Under the pieces are notes generated by a model, which made no database searches, was not told the DNA's origin, and worked only from the letters and a program-made list of their open reading frames with translations. 5,984 bases of DNA, taken from positions 1 to 5,984 of the forward strand of contig JAGBOM010000276.1 of the NCBI GenBank assembly GCA_017633865.1. Reading direction: 5' to 3'. Shown here in pieces: positions 1 to 5,818 of the stretch; within the stretch, counting starts at the first letter, position 1; every line of letters starts with the position of its first letter. This stretch comes from Opitutales bacterium (GTDB taxonomy: Bacteria; Verrucomicrobiota; Verrucomicrobiia; Opitutales; Intestinicryptomonadaceae). A program made the position numbers and the translations under genes.

Positions 1-1
1 C

Positions 2-2506
2 AAATACAAGCGTTTTCTATTGCGGGACAATATAGATATTTCTTCGGCGGCGGGGAAGCCGCGCCCCGATGTGCAGGTTCTTTTAGATGTGGATGGCGAA
101 TATTTAGCCCGGCCCGAAAAAACGTCAGTTCCCCTTGCGTGGATTAAGGATTATGGCAGGGGAAAAATCTTTTATTGCGCGTTTTCCGAGTGCGAAGATT
201 GTTGGGGGGATTCAAGCGGCTTTGCGGGTTTTTGCATTAGGGCCATACAGTATCTATCGGGGAGTTTCAAATTGGAAGGCTGCAGCCCCGACGCCATGAC
301 AAGCCCAGAATCGGCGATTGTTTATTTAAGAAATATTGAAGACGAAAATTCTAGCATCTTTAAAAGCGTTTCGGAAAAAATTAATTTGCGCATTTCAAAA
401 AATCCGAAAAGCAAAGATGCGGTCTCAAAAATTTGCCTGGATGAATTTGGGGCGGATATAGGCACGCCGCTTTACAAAAGATTCCTGGCGGGATTGCTTT
501 CGCGCACTTCTTTGAAGGAGAATTCCGAAATCCTATTAGGCGAGATTAAACGGTCGCTTCCCGACGTGAAAAATCGGAAGTATGTCGAAAGTTTGATACG
601 CATTATAGGGGAATCCAAAGATAAAGATGCCGCCGCAAACTTGGAGAGGCTTTTGGACTGCGACGCCCCGGAATATGCGCTTGTTTGCAGCTTAAGGGCG
701 GTTTCAAAAATAAAGACACCTAATGCCGCCGAAATAGCAAAAGCGCGCGCCAAAAAACTGTTAAGCGAAAATGCGACGCCCAAGGAATTAAAAGAGCAGG
801 CGGTAAAATCGCTGATTGAAGTCGGCGAGGAGGTCGATTTAAGTTTAGTAACAAAAGACTCTATAGGCTTTTTGGGCAACCATAGGCATATTCAAATCCC
901 GAAATATATAAGCTTTAAAACTTTGCCTGATGAATTGCAAGCGCCTCTAATAAATGCGCTTACTTTGCGCGGGGAAGCCTATGAAGATATAATTCGGCTA
1001 ACGGCGAAGGATTCAAAATTTGCGCTCGCGATTACAAGCGCGATCGTAAAATTCGGGAAATTGGACGACTTGCGCACGGCTTTTAATTTTGCCGAACTTT
1101 ATTCCGAAAGGGAGGCCGACGAGGCCTCGTCGCTTATTTCGTCGATAAAGGGCGAAAACAGACTAAAATGCATATGGGGGATAAAAGCGTCTTTAAGCGG
1201 CAGGCCCAAGGAGCTTTTGCTTAAAACCTTGTCCAAGGCGCCTATAAGCGACGGCGAAGCCGAATTCCTTTTGAATATAATATCCGGCGACAATTCCAGC
1301 GAAGACAAATTGCTTGCTTTAAGCCTCCTGCAAAATGCGGGGGAAAAATGCGAAAAGATTGCGGATTTGGCAAAAACACGCTTTGAAAGCTCTTCTAATC
1401 CGGACGAAAAAATGCGCTGTCTGCAATTGCTTGCGTTGAACCAAACGGACGACAACGCGCGCCTGTGCATTTTGGCGTATCGCCAGGGTTTTAAGGATTT
1501 GGCGGCGCAGGAGCTTTGCAAGTGGAAAACCCCCGAAATTTTAGGGCAGATTTTCGATCTGTACAAAACCCAAGACGCGGAGAGCACAAAGGTTCTGGAA
1601 AACACGATTTACTGCGTATTAAAAAATTCAAAAGCCTTCGATGGCGAAATTTGCGATTTCCTAATCGAAAACGCCGAAGACAAAGCTATTGCTGAAAAGA
1701 TAATAAAGCTAAGGCGCGGCGATTTGAAGGGCTTTAAAATGATTGACATGCCCTTCGGGATAAAAGCGGCCGCCTTGTCCGACTCTGTAAAAAACGCCTT
1801 TGACGGCGACCCGGAAACCCGATTCGAAGCGGAAGGCGAGCTAAGCTGTTTCTTTTTAGAGTTCCCAAATACCCGTATGTTAAAGGCGCTGGACGTAAAT
1901 TCCGAATCTAAGCCGGATTCATGGAAAATCTTTGCGGGGGAAGATCTTTGCGATATGGCGGAAATCGAATATGCCGCCAGCGAGCTCTCGAAGAATAAAT
2001 ATAGGCTGGCTTTCAAGAATCCGCATAAGGCCAAGTTTGTGAAATTGGAAAATATTAAGGGCTCAAATATTTCCGAAATGGATTTTATAAACGATTCTTC
2101 GGTATATATAAAAGATCTTGATAGGGTCGGGAAAAGATGCATCGCAAGCGCGCGCGACCATCCGGGATGGGCTAAATTGGCTTTTGACGACATGATCTCA
2201 ACCTCTTGGACCGGCGCCCCCAATAGGGAGCCCGGGCAATGGTTCTTCTTCGGCTTGGACAAAATTAAAGACGTGTCCGGCGTAGAGTTGCTGCTCGGAA
2301 AACATAAAGACGCCCGGGTTATAGCCCCGAAAGTTTATGCCGGAAAATATGCAGACGATATGCGCCTTGTCGAAATCGACTATGCCGAACTGGCGTCCTC
2401 GGATTTTATAAAATTCCGCTCGCCCCAAAATGTTCGGTTTATCTTGATCGAAAACAACGGCCTTAAAGAGGGCTCATGGCGAATTTCCGAAATAAAAGTC
2501 CAATAA
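2..2506 (+). CDS. ThuA-like C-terminus + helical (HEAT-like) repeats + two F5/8C-like domains; 5'-partial
   Basis: The reading frame is open from the first bases of the window, so this is the 3' part of a larger gene. The TTG at 20 is not credible as a start because it lies inside a conserved domain; residue numbers here count from it for reference. Residues 37-53 (VPLAWIKDYGRGKIFYC) match the closing strand of ThuA-like domains, usually written as P-x-x-W-x-(4)-GkGrVFY, followed by the usual final helix to about residue 85. Residues about 95-570 are almost wholly alpha-helical with HEAT-like helix pairs. Residues about 572-690 look like a degenerate F5/8 type C (discoidin) fold (AFDGDPETRF). 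Residues 707-828 are a clearer one (AFDDMISTSWTGAPNREPGQ), a fold that often binds carbohydrate. ThuA domains have a glutamine-amidotransferase-like fold and are linked to sugar metabolism; the exact reaction is unknown. Export is inferred, since the N-terminus is missing. The gene ends in tandem TAA TAA, nine bases before the next gene, suggesting an operon. The domain calls are by eye. Confidence 0.85.
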   Translation, partial: KYKRFLLRDNIDISSAAGKPRPDVQVLLDVDGEYLARPEKTSVPLAWIKDYGRGKIFYCAFSECEDCWGDSSGFAGFCIRAIQYLSGSFKLEGCSPDAMTSPESAIVYLRNIEDENSSIFKSVSEKINLRISKNPKSKDAVSKICLDEFGADIGTPLYKRFLAGLLSRTSLKENSEILLGEIKRSLPDVKNRKYVESLIRIIGESKDKDAAANLERLLDCDAPEYALVCSLRAVSKIKTPNAAEIAKARAKKLLSENATPKELKEQAVKSLIEVGEEVDLSLVTKDSIGFLGNHRHIQIPKYISFKTLPDELQAPLINALTLRGEAYEDIIRLTAKDSKFALAITSAIVKFGKLDDLRTAFNFAELYSEREADEASSLISSIKGENRLKCIWGIKASLSGRPKELLLKTLSKAPISDGEAEFLLNIISGDNSSEDKLLALSLLQNAGEKCEKIADLAKTRFESSSNPDEKMRCLQLLALNQTDDNARLCILAYRQGFKDLAAQELCKWKTPEILGQIFDLYKTQDAESTKVLENTIYCVLKNSKAFDGEICDFLIENAEDKAIAEKIIKLRRGDLKGFKMIDMPFGIKAAALSDSVKNAFDGDPETRFEAEGELSCFFLEFPNTRMLKALDVNSESKPDSWKIFAGEDLCDMAEIEYAASELSKNKYRLAFKNPHKAKFVKLENIKGSNISEMDFINDSSVYIKDLDRVGKRCIASARDHPGWAKLAFDDMISTSWTGAPNREPGQWFFFGLDKIKDVSGVELLLGKHKDARVIAPKVYAGKYADDMRLVEIDYAELASSDFIKFRSPQNVRFILIENNGLKEGSWRISEIKVQ

Positions 2507-2515
2507 TAAGATTCT

Positions 2516-4048
2516 ATGAATATGTTGAAAATATTTCTCGTCGCATTTTTTCTAGCCTCTTTTAAGGTTTGCTGCGCGGAGGAGGCCGTGGCCGAAGATT
2601 TTCAGGGGATTTTGCGCGCGATAAAATCGGGCAGGGACGCGGCCCTTGTAAAGTCCAGGATTTACGAGGCGACCGAGCCGATATTTTTCCAAAAAGACGG
2701 GCAAAAGATATACACAAAAGGCGCGGGGAGAATTTCCGAGTACGCCGTTTTAAGGATCGCAAATCCCGAATGCGGGCAAATTATAAATTCGAACTCCAAA
2801 AGCGGAATACTAATCGAAAATGTCGTTTTGGACGGGAATAGGTATAAGCTGCCGCCGTTTGAGGGCAAAGGGCAGGAAATGGTTTGGCTCGGCGGCAATT
2901 CCGCAAACCAAACGATAAAAAATTGCGTCCTAATAAACGCCAGGACGTGGTCGTCAATCAAGGTCAACGAAGGGGCTAATGGCGCCAGGGTAGAAAATTT
3001 AATAATATTCGGAAGCGGCGTGGACGCAAGGGGCAACGGCAGGCGCGACGGCGAAACCCCCTTCAAATGGGGGGACGGCATAGGCTGCGGCGCGAAAAAT
3101 ACGAAAATCGCAAACAACATCATTGTCGACGCGACGGACGGGGGCATAGTCTTGTTTAGCGCGCCCGGAACTTTAGTTAAGAACAACGCAATCGCCGCGG
3201 TTTCAAGGGAGCTTTTGGGCGGCATAAATCTAGTGGACGGATTGTATTGCTATGAAGTCGACAAAATTGACGCTATGCTTGAAGGGCCGGATGCCACAAG
3301 GAAGTACGACTATTCGGTGTCCGTTGAAAATAATTTGATAGACGCCGCAGGCGCGAGAATCCATGTGGCGGTTCCTATGGGCGCGTGCATTTGGAATCCG
3401 AAGACAAAGCCGTATAAATTGTTTCTGGGCGCGAAAATAACGGACAACGAATTGGCCGGGGACGCTTCCGCATACGGGTTTGTTATGTCCGGCGTGGACG
3501 GATTCGAGGTGGCCGGGAATAAGTCTGGGGGTAAAAATTCCGGCTATGCCGACGGGTTGCGTTCCGTTTTGTGCGACGAGCCGGGTGCATTTATATACGA
3601 CCCCCAAAGCGTTTCAAATTCAAAAATCCAAAAAGATTTCAAGCCCGTCGAGCGCTCAATAGAGCATCTTCTAAGATGCAACCACGGCCCAACAAGCGCC
3701 GGCGGATTTTTCAAGGGGTATAGGGCGTATTCCTACGGGGAAGCCGAGCGTGAGGCCGTCGTAAAAATGGCGTTTTTGGAAATGCTCGGGCGCGCGCCGT
3801 CGGATTTGGAGTTGAAAAAATATTCGGACTTGATAAACGAAAAGCAAATGCCCGCCGATGAATTGCGATGCCTGCTGGCCCAAACGGAAGATTTCACGGG
3901 GAAAAACGGCAAGGTCGGAAGGGAGGATTTGCATATGTTTAGAACTTCAAAATGGCTGCGCATTTTTGACGATATTATTGGGACAAACCCCGACTGGGAC
4001 GCGAAATCGGTTTATAAAGATGCTTTGAAAAGGCTGAAATCAAAATAA
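2516..4048 (+). CDS. Secreted right-handed beta-helix protein with C-terminal DUF4214-like segment
   Basis: This 510-aa protein begins with a signal peptide: a hydrophobic core at residues 3-16 and probable cleavage after A21 (CCA|EE). There is no proper lipobox. Residues about 85-340 carry repeated short turns of the parallel beta-helix (pectate-lyase-like) type, such as SGILIENVVLDGN (96-108), NQTIKNCVLINA (131-142), ARVENLIIFGSG (157-168), NTKIANNIIVDATDGG (195-210) and AKITDNELAG (306-315). Proteins of this kind bind or cleave polysaccharides; I see no catalytic triad that fixes a reaction. Residues about 414-460 (FLEMLGRAPSDLELKKY, then an L-x-x-L-x-x-x-x-x-F end) resemble DUF4214, a helical module found C-terminally on extracellular proteins. 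The start at 2516 lacks a clear Shine-Dalgarno; ATG at 2522 is an equally poor alternative, and both keep the signal peptide. It follows the previous gene by nine bases and is probably co-transcribed. Its last nine bases overlap the convergent gene on the other strand. Confidence 0.88.
   Translation: MNMLKIFLVAFFLASFKVCCAEEAVAEDFQGILRAIKSGRDAALVKSRIYEATEPIFFQKDGQKIYTKGAGRISEYAVLRIANPECGQIINSNSKSGILIENVVLDGNRYKLPPFEGKGQEMVWLGGNSANQTIKNCVLINARTWSSIKVNEGANGARVENLIIFGSGVDARGNGRRDGETPFKWGDGIGCGAKNTKIANNIIVDATDGGIVLFSAPGTLVKNNAIAAVSRELLGGINLVDGLYCYEVDKIDAMLEGPDATRKYDYSVSVENNLIDAAGARIHVAVPMGACIWNPKTKPYKLFLGAKITDNELAGDASAYGFVMSGVDGFEVAGNKSGGKNSGYADGLRSVLCDEPGAFIYDPQSVSNSKIQKDFKPVERSIEHLLRCNHGPTSAGGFFKGYRAYSYGEAEREAVVKMAFLEMLGRAPSDLELKKYSDLINEKQMPADELRCLLAQTEDFTGKNGKVGREDLHMFRTSKWLRIFDDIIGTNPDWDAKSVYKDALKRLKSK
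4040..4048. other. Convergent 3' overlap between the two regions
   Basis: The last three codons of the plus-strand beta-helix gene (stop TAA 4046-4048) are also the last codons of the minus-strand coiled-coil/TM gene (stop TGA 4042-4040). No intergenic space and no convincing hairpin-plus-T-run terminator is seen around this point, so the two transcripts probably read into each other unless a factor-dependent stop acts. Confidence 0.8.
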
Positions 4049-4243
4049 ACTTTCTGCAACTGCGCAAAATATCGCAATCAATATTCCAATCTGCCATAGG
4101 GCGATTTTTTTGAAGGTGTTGATTTCGGCCTTGAGCTCGATAAGCTCGGATTTAAGGCCTTTATGTCCGTTGCCGTAGATTGTGTGCTCCAGATTGTCGA
4201 GGCGTTTTTCAATGCGTTCCAATTCTCGGCTTTCGGGGATCAT
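4040..4243 (-). CDS. Small coiled-coil protein with C-terminal membrane helix, XhlA-like (putative phage lysis accessory)
   Basis: This 67-aa protein has a charged helical N-terminal part (residues 4-44) with heptad-like spacing (RELERIEKRLDNLEH) and a motif IYGNGHKGL at 22-30. It ends in one membrane segment at about 47-64 (LWQIGILIAIFCAV). A short coiled coil followed by a C-terminal transmembrane helix is the layout of XhlA-type hemolysin/holin-associated proteins, and YGNG-x-x-GL is a motif I recall from small phage proteins of this shape. Cytoplasmic coiled coil and inner-membrane anchor are inferred. I chose ATG 4243 over the longer frame to 4300 because it gives an ATGA overlap with the stop of the upstream lipoprotein gene, a normal sign of translational coupling; a GGAG lies 11 bases upstream. 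It is the last gene of the cassette and its 3' end overlaps the stop of the convergent beta-helix gene by nine bases. Confidence 0.75.
   Translation of the reverse strand: MIPESRELERIEKRLDNLEHTIYGNGHKGLKSELIELKAEINTFKKIALWQIGILIAIFCAVAESLF
4240..4243 (-). other. ATGA stop/start overlap
   Basis: The TGA of the lipoprotein gene (4242-4240) and the ATG of the coiled-coil/TM gene (4243-4241) share bases as ATGA. This implies translational coupling and fixes the start of the downstream gene. Confidence 0.8.
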
Positions 4244-4437
4244 TGCGATTCCAGCTCCATTTCCAGATAGTTGATGGTCTTTAGCGCGTCGCGGCACCAT
4301 TCGGGCGCGGCGGCCTTTGCGCGGGCGAAGTCCGGGCGCTTCATAAGCCTTTCCGCATTGTCCAGCTCCGCGCCGACGCAGCCGCTAAGGATTGCGCACG
4401 CCGTCAATAGCGTTGTCAACAGCCTTGTCTTTTTCAT
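4240..4437 (-). CDS. Small lipoprotein, possible Rz1-like outer-membrane spanin
   Basis: This 65-aa product has a textbook lipoprotein signal: basic MKKTR, a hydrophobic stretch, then the lipobox L17-S18-G19-C20. Valine at the +2 position fits outer-membrane delivery rather than inner-membrane retention. The mature part is only 46 residues, charged and helical, with a tail reading APEWCRDALKTINYLEMELE. It begins inside the upstream small gene in a different frame (53-base overlap) and ends in an ATGA overlap with the next gene. Size, lipid anchor and overlap resemble the o-spanin Rz1, which in Gram-negative phages helps disrupt the outer membrane at lysis. Against this, the mature part is not proline-rich as many Rz1 proteins are, and the upstream partner is short. 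The start codon has no recognisable Shine-Dalgarno, so expression may depend on ribosomes translating the overlapping gene. The reading frame is solid; the spanin role is inference. Confidence 0.78.
   Translation of the reverse strand: MKKTRLLTTLLTACAILSGCVGAELDNAERLMKRPDFARAKAAAPEWCRDALKTINYLEMELESQ
4385..4437 (-). other. Out-of-frame gene overlap (60-aa protein / lipoprotein)
   Basis: These 53 bases are read in two frames. In one they give the basic C-terminal end of the 60-aa protein; in the other (+1 relative to it) they give the whole signal peptide up to just before the lipobox of the lipoprotein. Overlapping Rz/Rz1 spanin genes use the same kind of layout. No Shine-Dalgarno is visible before ATG 4437. 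Confidence 0.7.
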
Positions 4438-4567
4438 TTTTGCGGCGAAGGGCTTTGGCCCGCTTAACCTCCTTGGACAGCCTTACGGCGAATTCCGCAA
4501 GCTTTTCAATGCTTGGGAAAGCCCGAAAGACGGCCAATAAAAGCCTTGCGAATGCCAAAGCCCACAT
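4385..4567 (-). CDS. Small protein with hydrophobic N-terminus and basic C-terminus, lysis-cassette context
   Basis: This 60-aa product has a hydrophobic first 15 or so residues (MWALAFARLLLAVFRAF), broken by arginines at 8 and 15, then a helical part and a strongly basic stretch KEVKRAKALRRKNEKDK at about 32-48. The N-terminus is either a short membrane anchor or a membrane-lying amphipathic helix. The start is well supported: GGAG stands seven bases before the ATG, and the upstream gene stops two bases away. The last 53 bases also encode the start of the lipoprotein gene in another frame, the arrangement known for Rz/Rz1 spanin pairs. At 60 residues it is short for an inner-membrane Rz protein, so it may instead be one of the small uncharacterised proteins common near phage lysis genes. 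I do not recognise a named family. Confidence 0.68.
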   Translation of the reverse strand: MWALAFARLLLAVFRAFPSIEKLAEFAVRLSKEVKRAKALRRKNEKDKAVDNAIDGVRNP

Positions 4568-4569
4568 AA

Positions 4570-4731
4570 TTATGCTCCGAAAATCGACTTTACGATTTGC
4601 ACGACTCCGTCTATCCAGTTTGTTGAGCCTTCAAGTATTGAGCCGATAACCACAAGCGCGCCGCCTATAATGGCGCCTTTTGCCGTCAGAAATGTCCCGA
4701 CGCTTTGCTTCCAGGTTTTTGTTTCAGCCAT
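4570..4731 (-). CDS. 53-aa one-segment membrane protein, candidate holin
   Basis: A short open frame from ATG 4731 to TAA 4570 encodes 53 residues. It starts MAETKTWKQSVGTF, has one hydrophobic glycine-rich stretch at about 18-34 (KGAIIGGALVVIGSILE), and ends in an amphipathic helix, WIDGVVQIVKSIFGA. It is a real gene by its setting: AAGGA lies six bases before the ATG, 15 bases separate it from the preceding gene, and its stop is two bases before the next start while overlapping that gene's ribosome site region. A small membrane protein directly ahead of a lipoprotein/coiled-coil gene set suggests a holin or holin-like pore former acting in the inner membrane. One membrane segment with a short soluble end resembles the smaller holin classes, but such proteins have too little sequence signal for a firm family call. 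It could also be a small structural or toxin-like membrane peptide. Confidence 0.72.
   Translation of the reverse strand: MAETKTWKQSVGTFLTAKGAIIGGALVVIGSILEGSTNWIDGVVQIVKSIFGA
4575..4578 (-). promoter_or_regulatory. Ribosome binding site of the 60-aa protein
   Basis: GGAG on the minus strand, seven bases before ATG 4567. It is encoded in the last codons of the 53-aa membrane protein gene. Confidence 0.7.
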
Positions 4732-4737
4732 GATTTA

Positions 4738-4742
4738 TCCTT
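4738..4742 (-). promoter_or_regulatory. Ribosome binding site of the 53-aa membrane protein
   Basis: AAGGA on the minus strand with a six-base spacer to ATG 4731, in the 15-base gap after the 231-aa gene. It is the main support for calling this very short gene real. Confidence 0.78.
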
Positions 4743-4746
4743 TCCG

Positions 4747-5442
4747 TTATTTGTTCAAAGAGTTCAGCTTCGCCTCTGCGTAGCAGTCCATAAACGCCTC
4801 GTTTTTATCCGCTTGGAGGCTCTCCCAATTATCCGCAACGGGTTTAATTGTCTCCTTATACTGCTCAAAATCGGTCGCGATTTTGCTTAGCAGCTTGTAT
4901 TTCGCCTCTGCGCCAAGTCTTGCCCTGCGGACGGCTTTCAGAAGCTTGTCGAAATCCCGCGCGACCGTCTTTTCGCCCACGAACTTTAGGGCCGCTTCGG
5001 GGTCTGCGTAGGTGTTCAAGGCGAGCATTTCTATGCGGTATTCGGCCATTTTGTAGCCGCTTTCGGCCTTAAAGTTTCGGGCCTTCAAGGCCTCGTAATA
5101 TTCCCTCGACGCTATGGCCCTTGCGTGGGGCTTCGCCCCGCCCGAGAGATAGTCGTCGAGCGCTGCGGGGATTTCGATGCCGAGAGTTTCGGCGGTCTTG
5201 CCGGCGCAGTAGTTCCACCTTCCGATGTTGTTTGCGTGGGCCTTTGCGAGCGCGACGTAGGCCTCCGCGTCGCCAAGGCCCACGTCCAAAATGGGCTTGA
5301 AGGTATTGACTAGCTCCGTGTTAACCTCAATCGGGCCGTTAGCCGTAATGGCGTTTGCCGCGTCGATTTGGGACTGTTCGATTGCGATTGCGGAAGCCGC
5401 TATCGCAATGGTTGATAGTATGCCTGTAATGGTTCTTTTCAT
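4747..5442 (-). CDS. Exported helical protein of unknown function (231 aa)
   Basis: I do not recognise a family. The first 20 residues are a clear Sec signal peptide (MKRTITGILSTIAIAASAIA), with cleavage probably after A18 or A20, so the protein should act in the periplasm or outside. The mature part is predicted largely helical, alanine-rich and charged, with a conserved-looking core GRWNYCAGKTAETLGIEIP at about 74-92 and helices around 112-145 and 160-200. It has just two cysteines after the signal, C79 and C220, which could form a disulphide. The start at 5442 is supported by AAAGGA with a six-base spacer, and by only 10 bases separating it from the preceding gene. It sits between another exported protein and a holin-like gene and was probably translated with them. 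An exported protein of this size in a phage-like late cassette is unusual; a periplasmic lysis, host-modifying or structural role are all possible. Confidence 0.82.
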   Translation of the reverse strand: MKRTITGILSTIAIAASAIAIEQSQIDAANAITANGPIEVNTELVNTFKPILDVGLGDAEAYVALAKAHANNIGRWNYCAGKTAETLGIEIPAALDDYLSGGAKPHARAIASREYYEALKARNFKAESGYKMAEYRIEMLALNTYADPEAALKFVGEKTVARDFDKLLKAVRRARLGAEAKYKLLSKIATDFEQYKETIKPVADNWESLQADKNEAFMDCYAEAKLNSLNK

Positions 5443-5448
5443 TTGCTT

Positions 5449-5453
5449 TCCTT
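5449..5453 (-). promoter_or_regulatory. Ribosome binding site of the 231-aa exported protein
   Basis: AAGGA on the minus strand, six bases before ATG 5442. It overlaps the last base of the TAA of the upstream gene, fitting coupled translation. Confidence 0.8.
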
Positions 5454-5818
5454 TAGTATTTGAAGTTTTTGGATATGTAGTTTTGAAGCTCGCCGAAAAA
5501 TTCCTCGCGGGCGATTCGCCCCGACTCCATTTGCCATAGCTTGAATCCGAAATACGAGAAGTCCTCTACCTCTCCCCTGGCGTACATTCGCCAGGCGTCT
5601 GGATATTCGGATCGAATGCGCAGCTCGTCCGACATCGCCCTAAGCTTGGGCGAGAGCTCGAAGCGGGGATTTTTCTCGCCGGCATAATAAATGCCGGAGA
5701 CGCATTCATTAGCATCGATTTTGTCAAAAGCCTCGATTTTTGCGATGTCCGTAAATATGTCCGCGCTCGCGGCCGCTGCGGGCAATAGCGCCGTTAAGGC
5801 TATAAGCGATTTTTCCAT
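5453..5818 (-). CDS. Small exported protein of unknown function (121 aa)
   Basis: The product starts MEKSLIALTALLPAAAASAD, a compact Sec signal peptide with probable cleavage after ASA at residue 19. The mature part, about 102 residues, is charged and aromatic. It has a single cysteine (C39) and a helical end (REEFFGELQNYISKNFKY), with YPDAWRMYARGEVEDFSYF in the middle. No family is recognised. I chose ATG 5818 over the longer frame to 5866 because it places the signal peptide at the N-terminus, has GGAGG eight bases upstream, and overlaps the stop of the preceding gene by one base (TAATG). The next gene, also exported, starts 10 bases after its stop. The pairing of two signal-peptide proteins of unknown family suggests a joint periplasmic or surface role, but this is inference. 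Confidence 0.8.
   Translation of the reverse strand: MEKSLIALTALLPAAAASADIFTDIAKIEAFDKIDANECVSGIYYAGEKNPRFELSPKLRAMSDELRIRSEYPDAWRMYARGEVEDFSYFGFKLWQMESGRIAREEFFGELQNYISKNFKY

Noticed and set aside
20..22. TTG as the start codon of the first plus-strand gene
   Set aside because: The frame stays open upstream to the window edge, and the sequence right after it is the end of a conserved ThuA-like domain, so the gene is cut by the window rather than starting here.
1099..2262. Long minus-strand open frames opposite the first gene (1099-1605 and 1609-2262)
   Set aside because: They lie wholly opposite a well-supported coding frame and have serine/phenylalanine-rich, low-information products with no ribosome site or domain, as expected of antisense shadow frames.
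2662..3607. Minus-strand open frames opposite the beta-helix gene
   Set aside because: Their products show no recognisable domain, while the plus-strand frame has a signal peptide and repeated beta-helix turns.
4091..4111. Possible terminator for the plus-strand operon (short hairpin followed by seven T)
   Set aside because: The stem is only three base pairs (GCC/GGC), and the T-run is explained by Phe-Lys-Lys codons of the minus-strand gene.
4104..4113. A-run on the minus strand as a programmed frameshift site
   Set aside because: In the reading frame (TTC AAA AAA ATC) it does not form the X-XXY-YYZ slippery heptamer, and the gene continues sensibly in frame to a membrane segment.
4244..4300. 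Longer N-terminus for the coiled-coil/TM protein (start at 4300)
   Set aside because: It would overlap the lipoprotein gene by about 60 bases and add a non-helical stretch unlike the rest, whereas ATG 4243 gives an ATGA junction.
4271..4649. Plus-strand open frames opposite the small cassette genes
   Set aside because: The minus-strand frames have ribosome sites, tight junctions, a lipobox and membrane segments. The plus-strand frames have none of these.
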